Below, one piece after another: positions 11,471 to 21,825 of a stretch of 64,000 bases of DNA. How positions within the stretch are numbered: position 1 is the first letter of the stretch; every line of letters starts with the position of its first letter. The notes beneath the pieces are model-generated. The model was not told the DNA's origin. It did no database searches and worked only from the letters and a program-made list of their open reading frames with translations. A program made the translations under genes and the position numbers. The stretch comes from Oscarella lobularis (taxonomy: Eukaryota; Porifera; Homoscleromorpha; Homosclerophorida; Oscarellidae), in NCBI RefSeq assembly GCF_947507565.1, contig NC_089184.1, positions 1,426,001-1,490,000 on the forward strand. The letters are read 5' to 3'.

Positions 11471-14400
11471 TGTCGTCGCACCGAATTCCATGGGCATTGA
11501 AAAAAGAGAGATCCAACGTTAGACTGCCTTGATTGTAGTCCTTCTTCGGCAACCGAAGAAAATAGTCCATAAGGGTCATCGAGGCTGGAACGAAGACGTC
11601 CATTCCAGAATCGCGACGGAACATTTTTCCGCGCATCGTCGTCGTCGTCGTCGTCCCTGACCGACTTTTTGTTGTTGAACTTTTGCCGTCCTCTCCAGCG
11701 GAGGCCGTCGATTTAGCGCCGCCGCCAAACGTCCGACCCCACATAACACCCGAGGGATAATTCATGAGTAAGAGAAGCACGTCTTCCGTTCGGTGCGTCG
11801 ACACGGCCGTGACGATTAGCGAGAGATAAACGGCGAGCGTCGCTTCGGCGAGCAACACGGCGTACGGATAGGACAACGACGAACGAGAATAAGGCATCGC
11901 TGTCGGCCAATCGAGCACGCCGGGCCAAAGCGACGGCAAAGACGTGGGTCGCTCGGGAACGGCGCCCAAATGACCCAAATCGGACTCGGTGAAATGAAAG
12001 GTGCGAGCTCGGCCCGTGGTCTCAGACTCGGCGGCGACTTTCGAAATCGGTGGCGGCATTTGCAAGACGTCGTTGTCGACCGATTCCAATTGCTGTCGCA
12101 AATGAGATCGAATCGTCGACGAGCGAGATCGCTTCTCTTCGTCCGGTTCATCGCGACTAGAACGCGCCACGAGCACGCTCTGAAGTAGGCAGACGGACAG
12201 TTGCTCGGTTAGGCTCTCGATAAAAGGAAGGTAATGACGCACGGAACTCGACGGCGTCGGCATTTCCCGACACAAGACCAAATAGCTGAGAATATCCTTC
12301 GTCAGAGAATGAATCAGGGAGAATGGACTGAGCGAGCCCGGTAAGCATCGATACGTCGACAAGCAGAGAGGCGGCATTTTATTCGGATGCGACGGCGTTT
12401 GATCAAGTCGATGTTGACTGAGAATGACGCGATCTTGAAGTAGAATCGTTGCTTCCATTCGCAAGGCCACGAGACCGTTTCCCGACGCGCCGTGGAGACT
12501 GCAGTAGTGAACGAGCGTGTAGAGAAGATGATTCATGGCCGCAACCGTCCTTTTCTCAGAACGCCTGCCGTCGTTCGCGTCGGTGTCGCTTTCGTCGCCT
12601 GCGAAACACAGCTCGTTTAGAACGACGATTTCTCTTTTGAGAGCCGAATTTAGGACGGAACGCAGAGCGTGAGCCGCCTTCACCGTGCGGCAAGACGACG
12701 GACTCGAGCTGAATTGATCTGCGGCGACGGCTGCTCGACTGGAGGCGACGAAGGGAAGACTGCGGAATTGATCGACGAACAGCGATATGTAACTCCGAAG
12801 TTTCATTTGCTGTGATACAGCTAAATCGGCAGGACTGCTCGTTCGCTTTTGGAGAACTTGTTGTTGTTGTTGTTCAGTTTCGTTGCCCTTGTCGTCGTCT
12901 TCTTCCTCTTCTTTGCTCGCCAAAGTCGGCGGCGTCGTTTCAGAGCTGTCGAGGAGCATCGACGAGACGGGTTGACTCCAATCGAATGGATCGTTTTCGG
13001 ACACCAGAGGTTGACTCCAATCAAATGCGCTGCTACGATCGCCGGCGTCGTCGTTGCGAGAAGGCGAACGCTGTAAGTCGAGCGACTGTTCGTCAATCGT
13101 CTCCTCCTTGCCTTTCTCCTCTCCGTCGTCGTCTTCGGCTGCGACCGACGGCAAATTCATGAGAACGTCGAGACTCAACATCGGACAGCCGCCGTTCATG
13201 TGAGAATAAGCGGCAGCAAACAAGAGACGGATTTCGGAACGCGTGAGCGGATCGTCTCCCACTCCGCTCAGCCGATATACAGGCGCGATTCGACGGTCGT
13301 CGGCTACTGCCTTGGGCGTCGTCGCCGCCGCCGATTCCCCGCCTAAGAGACCACTTGCTGCCGTAGCCGTCGTCTCTGCTGCTCCACGATGACGCTGCAG
13401 TAGGGGATGATTTCGAAGGTAGAAATGGAAATTAAAAATTGCCGACGCTCGAAGACCATTGTCGACGCGATCGACGAGCAAAGTATCGAGAGCGGCACGA
13501 TATTCGCCCAACATCCAAAGAGCTAAACTGCGCAAAAACGCGTCGCAGCTCGACGACGATGGGTCGTTCGCCCGAGAGCTCCCCTCGCTGCCGTCGAGAA
13601 CATACTTTGTCAAGATTTTCCTCACAGTCGGTCCGCTTTCTCCTTCGCCCGTGTATAGGCGAGTTAGAACGAGAGCGAGTTGAATGTCCTTCAGTTGGCT
13701 CACGCACACGTCGATCGCATCCTCGAGATTGCCGCCGAGAATGAAAAAGGCGGCGGCGTGCTCGAAGCGCTGCTTGCCGAGCAGCGCGTACGCGTTCTTC
13801 AGCGCGGCACGACGCCAGCGTTCTTCTTGGAAATCGTTTGCAAAGAACACTCTCATTCTTGAATCTCCGACAGTTCTAGGAAAAACAACGATTGTGTGCA
13901 ATGTCGTTTATAAGTTTATCCTCCTATTATATGTTCCGCAGAGCATTTTCAATCGTTTAGTACGGTAGTTCGAACTGAGGCCCCCTTCCGCGCCTACGAG
14001 ACCGTTAAACGTTCAAAAAACGCGCCTCCTTCGCGTAGAATACTTTTAAAAAATTAAAAAAAACATTACGACACATGATACAAACCACACGGAAGACGGT
14101 GCTATGGAGGTTTATCCCTATCAGAGGTGCCTCACAGGCGCAGCGGAGAGAGTGGACGTAGGAAGGCCGTAGCCCTTGTCAAGTGAGGAAATTGACCAGC
14201 CACCGGGCATAATGGTCACACCTTGGGGAGAGTTGCCTGCTCCCTTCTATCCTAGCCACAATCTCTTGCTCCTGCTACTGATAAGTACATGTAAATGCTG
14301 GGTATTTATATAGGAACCCCACCGGGCTACCACGACTGCAACTATTCAGCACTAAAACGCGTGCCGTTTGAATCGAGACCTATGCCAATCGGCTTCAAAT

Positions 14401-17400
14401 GCAATTTTGACCGCGATGTTGATATCGGTTTTGTTCCAAATCAATTGAAAAACGAGAAAAGACGACGACTAACGCCTGCTACGTACGTAAGACACGCCCT
14501 GTCACGCTACATTGACGCAACCGTGACGCAGTACGCGCCATCGCTACGAAATGCTTTATACGCGAAGTAGAAGCGAGAAATCAGCTGCGAAGTACATTAT
14601 GAGTCTGTTCTAAAGACATTCAGTCGCTATTTGAACGCGAAAAGCAATCGGATACGCAGCGACGGCAATACGCTTGGTCAGCAAAATCAAGGGTGTCATG
14701 CCGGCTCTATAAATGGCAACCGAACGTGCGCTACAGACAACCATACAAACGCTCTACAGATTACTTAACCGAGGATCGAGTGCTTAATTAATTTATTAAT
14801 TAAACTTTTTGAACGTGCATCGGAAGCTTACTTGAAGAGACCGGCGAGGAGAGACTTTTTCTTCAAGGCCATATAAAAAAGAGCCGCATCAAGTGGTTGT
14901 TGAGCTGCCTGGAATCGAGCTTTAGCCACCTTCACATAGAGCATTCGTTGTCCTGCAATATTTCTTTACCACGCGAGTAACTCACTTTCTCCACGATCCT
15001 TCGTAGGCGATCGCCGCTTCTCACCCACCAGCCAATACCAATAGCTCTCAATTCCGCCCACTTGGGATCGGATCGCTGTAGCGCCGGCACGACCGACAGC
15101 AATTCTTCTTCCGCGTCCGAATGAAAAGCCCAAGCGAAGTCCGACGTCGACAATCCTTCGCTGAAAGCTCGACTTCTCAACGACGGAGGCAGGGAGCGAA
15201 GCAGGCAGAGAAAGTGACGAAGCGAGAGAAGATAGCGAAGGCCGCAATCGTCAATCGTGCTCGTATCGCCGCTGCTCGCCGAAATGGCCGCATAACCGGC
15301 TCCCGAAGCGGAATCCAGCGCGACAGCGGCGCCGTGCGACCGCGACGCCGGCTGCTTTTCGCCCTGCGACGAAAAGCTTCCCTGGGTCGACGCAACCGTT
15401 TCGACGAGAGCGAGAAGACGAATTTGATCGGTGCTCGACAGTCCGGGCAGCTGAAACTGCGACAGTTGCCGTGCCAACCACGCCGAATGCTTCGGAAGAA
15501 ACTCGCCCGCTCGAATGTTAGGAGCTTCGGAAGCGCCGTCGATTCTCGTTCCGTCGTCGTCGTCGTCGTCGTCTTCGTCGTCAGAGAATGCACTCGTCGT
15601 GTACGCTTCGTCGTCCCTCTCCGCCGATTCAAAAAGACTCGTGTAGACGTCGTCGTCGCCGCGAGAGCGGCCTTGTTTCGTTTCCGTAGCAACGGGAGAC
15701 ATCTCGGCGGCGGACGGCGCCAGAACGACACCGTCACTTCCAAGCAGATCCGTCAAAGAGAGAGGCGGCACCGCTTCGAGTCGGCCCTTCATTTCGCCCG
15801 CCGGCGGTTCAGTGACGCTCGCAACTCGTCCCAGGTAACTCAATTGGCGCTCGCGTCTCGGCGACGATTCAATTTCGGCCTCACTCCAAGACAGAGTTCG
15901 TCTTCCGTCTGCCTCGCTGCGCTGCTCAACTTTGCCCGCAGACTGATGCAGTTTCAATTGAAGAAGCAAATTGGCAAGGATCGCCCGAACTCGCTGCAGC
16001 TTTCCCGCATTCAAAAGCTCGAGCAGCTGATTGGGATGATATTGAACGAGCATAGGTGTTCGAGCCGACGCCTCTTCGAATAGACTTCCCTTATAAGCGA
16101 CGGGATGACGACGCAAAGGCGACGGCGATTCGGAACGTCGACGCCACTGCGAAAAGAGTTGCATTTCGCCTCGTCGAGAGACGATCAACGTGCCGGCGTC
16201 TGTCCACGCAAGACAGACGCTTGAAGAGTCGTCGCCGTCACCGCCGCCGCCGCCGCCCAAGTCAACGTGTCGAACGCAAGTCCACTTTTCGCTGTGATGT
16301 CGCGCCACGTCGTTCGCGGGCGAGAAGAGCTCAACGCGACGCTGCGTCGCGACGGCCAACATGTAACTACCGTCCTCGACGGAAACCCAGTCTAAAGCGA
16401 CGTGCGCCGACGGCGACGACGAGACGGTCAGCGTTTCAACGTGAACCCACTTCTTTCCTCCGTCGCTGAATCCTTGCCATATGGAAACGGCGACGTCGTC
16501 CTCTTTCGCCGTTTTGCCAGCGCAAGCCAATAGATTACAACACGGACTGCTTATAACCGTCGCTGCGGATTTCAACAACGAGCGATCGCCGCTTTCCCAG
16601 CGAACCCATTCGTACGATCGATCGTCGTCGCCACTGCCACCAGCGCCGCCGCTAATTTTAGTTTTTCGTTCTTGACACGACCACGAAACGAACGTGCCGT
16701 CGGAAAAGGCGGTCGTGAAAAGATAGGGTGGCGGCGAAACTGACGTCGTTCCGTCGTAGAAAAACGACTGTTTCGTGTCGACGGCGGCCGTCACTGCCGT
16801 CACGACGACGCCGTCGGGCAAAAAGGTCATGTCTTGAGCACCGAGATAGGACGACTCGATTTGGGGCAAAGGAACGGTGCGACGCCGCTGACCGTCGTTG
16901 GAAAACCGCGATACGGACGGCGGAGAGACGCGAACGAACCAAAGGTGAATGCAAGTCGTTTCTTTGACCGAACGAGTGACGGCGACGATGAAAAACGTCT
17001 CGCCGACGTCGCTTTCGTTGAAACGTCGACGAAGTTGAGGCAGATGGAAACTGGCGCCGGAGAAAGCGTGCAAAAAGAGCAGAGACGAAAATCGCAGCGG
17101 AGCTGAACCCGTCTGATCCAGCATGCCCAGTTTAATAACGCAACCGGGATGCAGACCGGACTGGGTCGAAACGACGGTGCCGTCCAAAACAAAGGCGACA
17201 GCACCGTCGCTTTCGTCCGAAACGATGCTGTCGAGAGACGATAGACTCGTCGGACTACGGGGAACTAGCACGGCTCTCGTCGTTGTAGTCGTCGTCGTCG
17301 TCGCCGCCGCCGTCGTCGTCGCCGCCGCCGTCGTCGTCGTCAATGAAGATGACGGTTGCTGACTTTCTTCCGATTTGTGAGCTTTCAAAAGAAGACCGGC

Positions 17401-19934
17401 AGCGTCGACGACAGCCAAGTGGAAGAACAACGTCGAATTGGCGTCTTCGTTTGCAACAAATAGCGTACCGTTCAACTCGTTCTGAGCGTCGGGTAAGGAG
17501 TTGAAGAGAGAAGCGGGCACCCAAGCGAGCGAAGAAAATGCCTTGGAAAGCGACGAATTGACAATCGCCAATTGATGAAGTCCTTCGTGACGAGCCAAAG
17601 GACTGACGTCGCTCGTCTGCCAAAGAATCAATTCGCTATTGGTCCCGTCCGGCGGATCGACGGACACGCGCTCGTCGACGTGAGCGACGGAGACGGCGAG
17701 CGGCAACGTCGAATGCATGACAATGCGACCGATGTCGAATCGATGTCCGGACGAGCGGCGTTGATGAACGACGCACGTGACGCGCAACGGATCGTCGCCC
17801 AATTCCATGTTCCACAGGTTGACGGCACCGTCAAAGTGGCACGTGAAAAGCGATAGAGTCGGATAGACGGACGCCGACGAACCGCGAAAGCTGAACTGAC
17901 GCAACGACGGAAAGGCGCTCGATCTCGCGAGCGACGAATTCGAACGATGATGCCCCAATTCCGCTTGACTGCCCGTCCGCTTGAGCGGACTTCCCATCGA
18001 CGACTGCATCACGTCGACGGCCTCGAGTTGCGGAACGACGACGACGTTTTCCGTCAACGAGTAAGCGTCCTCGAGCGGAAAACTCGACGGCAAACGCGAC
18101 GAAAAGCTGACGTGAACGAGACGAAGAGACGGCATGATGTCGTCGAGGTGATCGACTTGCCAGAGAAGAAGCGACCCGTCCGTCGGATAGATGGCGAAGA
18201 CCATGTCGGCCGTCTTGCGCCAGTCATTCAATACGTTACCGATTGCGTGTTGAAGAGGCGGAACGTCGTCGACGGTGACCGTGCGAGAAAGCGCCGCCGG
18301 CTGCCGAGACGATTTCTTTTCTCCCGTGCGTGGCGTCGTCGTGGGTGCGACGATTTTCTGATGGGATATTTCTATTCCGTTGTCTTCGTTCGTCTCTTCT
18401 TCGTTCTCTTCGTCCTCCTCTTCGACTATCCCTTCGTCTCCGTCTTCCATCTGCGATACTTCGTAATCGACGAGTTCGAAGGTGGAGTGCTGCGAGAGAC
18501 GTCGCGACGCGTTCGCGCTGGCGTAATACTGACTGAGCGACGATTCGATGACGGCATTGTAAACCCACGTCTTGTTGTTGAGCCAGTGAACGGCGAAGGG
18601 GCTGACGCGATCGCGATTGACGTCCGGCAAGAGGGGAATGTCGTGGCACGGATTGATCGAGGCGGTGATGTGGAATTTCAGATCGGCTTTGATGTTGAAT
18701 CCGCTGTCGACGTCGATCGATTGGTGCATGTGAAGTGGATCGAGATTGGGCGTTTGGGACCAAAAGCGAGCGATCATGTCCGTGCAAGAGGTGAGAAGAA
18801 CGTTGGGAAGAACGCCCCTTATTCGTTCGTCATTAATAATGGAATTTTTTAATTAATAAAATCTGTTATCGTTTCTTACCCGGGAAGCAAGTGACTCTTC
18901 TGTCGCCACGATACGCTTGTGACGGGTTCGGGATGAGCCAAATAGATAAAATCGTATGAAACCGTTTTGCTGTCTGAGACGGATTTCCTGCTGCTTGATC
19001 CTATAGCAACGTAGTAATTAAGCCAGTCTACAAAACATTTGCTGGCAATGTACCTTGAGGACTTTGAAACCAGACTTTCAATAGTCGATCATTCTAAAAA
19101 AATGCGTGAATCAGAAAATATCAAGACTTCTTCTTTATACCTTCCCAAGCGAAGCAAAGAGAAGATCGTCCGGTGAAAACTGAAGTTGATAGACGGGAGA
19201 AGAGATCCTTCAAAGAGAGACTGATCTATTTAACCATAGGCGTCAGAGAGAAAGATCCTAACGTCGTCTTCCAGACTCGACTCCAAGAAGCGGCTGTCAC
19301 CATCTCGTCAGCTTCGTAAAGCGCAATAGTCTTCTCGCCTCCGACCAAAAGTTTTTCACCTAAAATAAGAAATTCGTCGTCGAGGAGATTTCGAACGCAG
19401 AGTCGGCGTACCTCCAAATGTAAATGCGACACTAGAGACCGTCTCCTGCGCGTCCAAAACAGTCGTCAGTTTCCATTGTAACTAAGTACAGAAAAAAATC
19501 TCGTTTGAAGTCGAAATCGTTTCTTGCTCACTTTCTTCTCTCCTTTCTCCTCAAACGGTTTGAATATGTAGACTTTTTTCGACCAGGATGCGGCGATCTG
19601 AGTAAAAGCGAACTATTCTTCGTGCAGTAATATACGCGCGTTTCCGCTTACGAGTCGCGATGGACCCTGGCTGGCGTGAACGCAATCGACGATAGCCGTC
19701 GATGACGAGGCCACGTCGCTCGTGTCGATCGACTGCACTTTTTCCAAGTGACGATCGAGAATCACGACGCGGCAGCCAGATGCGCAGACCTTTTTTTCGC
19801 GAAAATTTATGGCGACGAGGTGAAGATGGCGTCAAAAGAGGCCTCACCAACGTTGCGTCGCTTCCTTCGCCGGCTGGAGCAAACGAGCAAGGACCGCGAT
19901 TGACGGCACCGGTCAATACTTGATGGCAACGCAT
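9241..19934 (-). CDS. DMXL: DMXL / rabconnectin-3 alpha (Rav1-like) WD-repeat protein
   Basis: A very long gene for the scaffold that regulates V-ATPase assembly and acidification. The start at 19932–19934 gives MRCHQVLTGAVNRG, the family N-terminus, followed by SGCRVVILDRHLEKVQSI. A large exon (end near 18790) has LHMHQSIDVDSGFNIKADLK and HWLNNKTWVYNAVIESSLS. The Rav1 core reads AALFYMALKKKSLLAGLF, crosses a 956-base intron (13876–14831), then RWRRAALKNAYALLGKQRFE and FFILGGNLEDAIDVC. The C-terminal WD40 propeller ends at 9241 (ADGDIKVFRL, SSGADGAVKIRHIRV). Two big exons carry most of the coding sequence, rich in TCG/CGA codons. Odd features are a run of about 27 aspartates (near 11400–11475) and threonine/alanine runs near 17290–17340. 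Many antisense frames of 100–300 codons inside this gene are shadows of its biased codons. Confidence 0.92.
11401..11475. repeat. TCG trinucleotide run coding poly-aspartate in DMXL
   Basis: An almost pure (TCG)n run on the plus strand, read as GAC codons on the coding strand. It gives about 27 consecutive aspartates followed by EEMIGG, in an acidic linker between conserved blocks of DMXL. It is likely to vary in length between individuals. Confidence 0.85.
13876..14831. other. Long DMXL intron with an insert-like segment
   Basis: This intron is far longer than its neighbours. It separates AALFYMALKKKSLLAGLF from TVGDSRMRVFFANDFQ. The stretch 14080–14340 differs in composition from the flanks (motifs AGGTTTATCC, GCCACCGGGC, CCACCGGGCTACCACG). 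A 91-codon plus-strand frame follows (14295–14570). Near 14783–14804 is a TTAATTAATTTATTAATTAA tract. It may be a decayed mobile element or an intronic RNA; no family was recognised. Confidence 0.4.
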
Positions 19935-19993
19935 TTTTCTACCCAATCTACTACTTCGGATTCCTTATCCGGGCGCTACAACACCGCCCGGAC
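19935..19993. promoter_or_regulatory. Shared promoter of DMXL (-) and DTWD2 (+)
   Basis: Only 59 bases separate the two start codons (19934 minus, 19994 plus). Both starts are supported by conserved N-termini. Promoter elements and 5' UTRs of the two genes must overlap each other or the neighbour's first exon. Confidence 0.6.
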
Positions 19994-20996
19994 ATGGCAC
20001 TGCGAGAGGACGATTCGTTGAGCTCAGGTCCCTTTAGTGGCTTGATCGATTTGCCATTTGATCCGTCGAAAAAAAGAGCAAAGTGTGATCGCTGCCAGTA
20101 AGGCGACCAGAGAGCTCTACGCCCGAAAACTAGCACGTTCTCTCTTGTTACCAAGGAGACCAGCGTCTGTCTGCCTCTGTAACTGTCTGCCTCGCACTCC
20201 TGTGCTCATTGCAACGGAAGTGCACATCTTGCAGCATCCAAACGAGGTAAGATTGTTCGGTCGAGTCAGAAGTTGGACCAAAAAGTCGTCTAGGAACGTC
20301 GAAGTCTCACGACAGTGCCCATTTTGACGGCCGCCCTGGCACGAGACAAAATCCACATTTACCGCTCCAAAGTCTTCTCACGAGGCCGCTTTCCCACGTT
20401 GGACGACGCACTCGACGCGCACGAAACTGTTCTTCTCTATCCTGGACGAGAAGGCAGATTAATTAATTAATTAATTAATTAATTGATTTTTTGATTTGCT
20501 GAATACATCATCTTGTAGCTGTTGACGTCAGCGACGTTTCTCCTTCTGGAAGATTGCCACGTGTGAAGAACCTTCTCCTTTTAGACGGCACTTGGCGCCA
20601 GGCTCGCGAGATCTATAAGAAGAATCCAAGACTACACGTACTCAAACAGGTCAGATAGTAATTTTTTTCTTTTTGTTTCTTTCCGATATGGTTTTAGGTC
20701 GAACTCAGAATGTCAGTCATCAGTGCGTACGTCATTCGAACTCAGCCGACCGACCAGTGTCTTTCTACTGCCGAATCTGCCGCCTTGGCGTTGTCCGTTA
20801 TCGAGGGAAGAGCAGATTTGTACGACGTAAGCACTGAGGCATCGCTCATATCTCCCATGATGAAAGGGTTGCGTTCTTTCTGAAGGTCATCATTCGACCT
20901 CTGACGGCTTTGTGTCACATTCAGATTGGGCACGGAGCGGGCGCTCACGAAAGCAGAGAAAGAAAGCGACAGAAACCGCATAACGTTGTCTCTTAG
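19994..20996 (+). CDS. DTWD2: DTWD2, tRNA-uridine aminocarboxypropyltransferase
   Basis: Members transfer a 3-amino-3-carboxypropyl group from S-adenosylmethionine to uridine in tRNA. Six exons (19994–20097, 20156–20246, 20294–20453, 20519–20649, 20698–20826, 20886–20996) sum to 242 codons with consistent phases. The N-terminal cysteine cluster is [26 protein letters not shown] and [17 protein letters not shown] follow. The DTW-domain signature is [16 protein letters not shown], the DxTW form of the motif. Then come [20 protein letters not shown] and [14 protein letters not shown]. Intron 3 begins with GC (GAAG|GCAGAT) followed at once by a TTAA repeat. The fit to the vertebrate protein is good along its length, though the C-terminus is shorter. 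Confidence 0.9.
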
Positions 20997-21008
20997 TAGA
21001 GTTGCTTT

Positions 21009-21508
21009 CTAGTAAAGAATACAGTCGCTCCAGGAATCTGAGTCCCAAAAAGGCCTTGTGCATACGCAGCGCACCGAACAGTCTTGTTTGCTTGGTGGTG
21101 GACGCGAACCACTGATCAGCGTATCTTCATTGCATGCCTCTATGCTCACCCGGCCACAGATAGAACTAAAGCACTTGACAGTGGGCGTTTGCGCTCCTGT
21201 TCCGGACCCACAGCTCGGAGACATCACCGTTTTGTTGCACCTCTTCACAAACGATCTCTCTCTGCTCCACGCCACACGTCTACATACCACCGAACAGGGC
21301 CCCCAAGCGTCGCTCGGATTGACTCCTGTACGTCCCCTCCTATTGAGCCAACCCACGTGTAAGTGGGACTTTCACCAGAGCACGATTCTACTAGTAGAGT
21401 GACGAAAGAAACGCCGTTTGTTTGGCGTCGTACATCGCGGACGGCGACGATACCTTTGGCACGGGCGACAAACACAATTGCGAGCAAGGCAAAGAGCAGT
21501 CCACGCAT
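21009..21508 (-). pseudogene. Decayed copy of the neighbouring TSP1/PLAC gene
   Basis: The segment begins with a signal peptide (MRGLLFALLAIVFVARAKG) and a following IVAVRDVRRQT that parallel the start of the gene at 24164 (MRGAICTLLVLAGAAF, GIGAVRDDAKRT). It then jumps straight to PTYTW…, which in the intact gene lies after the first TSP1 repeat, so an intron and one repeat are missing. A frameshift follows (near 21335), after which the other frame carries NPSDAWGPCSVVC, GRVSIEACNEDTLISGSRP and CTRPFWDSDSWSDC before a stop. The later repeats and the PLAC region are absent. This is best read as a tandem-duplicated, internally deleted pseudogene. A small expressed gene with unusual splicing cannot be excluded. 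Confidence 0.65.
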
Positions 21509-21825
21509 TTTCTGGTACAAGAAGCCGACGGACTTTTAGCACACTGAATTTCCCGGACCTAATAATTAAGAAAAAGTTAATTTTTGTTAGCAGAGTCACC
21601 GCTTTTGATATCTTCCTTTTTGCACGCTTTCTAGTGAAAAAAGAAAAAAAAGAGAAATGACAAAAAGTGAAAAAGAAACAACTTGCTCTATAAAGAAAAC
21701 GAGAAAAGTCACGCAAAGCCATTCAAGCCGCCTATACCTACACGCACAAAAAAACGCAAACAACACAAAACAATCAAGCACACTGAAGAGAGTCAAGAGA
21801 CGTACATCAAGGTAGCAAAGCAAAG
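21509..21825. other. Spacer between TSP1 gene and its decayed copy
   Basis: A/T-rich on the left, with AAAG/GAAA-rich stretches. The minus-strand frames here have no recognisable domain. It probably holds the former promoter of the decayed copy and the 3' UTR of the gene to the right. Confidence 0.35.

Noticed and set aside
14080..14130. AGGTTTATCC resembling part of U4 snRNA
   Set aside because: Only about ten bases agree and the flanking U4 stems cannot be found.
15121..16083. A 320-codon plus-strand frame inside DMXL
   Set aside because: It lies antisense to a well-conserved exon. It is arginine/serine-rich from TCG/CGA codon bias and has no domain.
17947..18852. A 301-codon plus-strand frame inside DMXL
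   Set aside because: Antisense shadow of the exon with the conserved DMXL N-terminal blocks; the composition is what the complement of GAC/GTC-rich codons gives.
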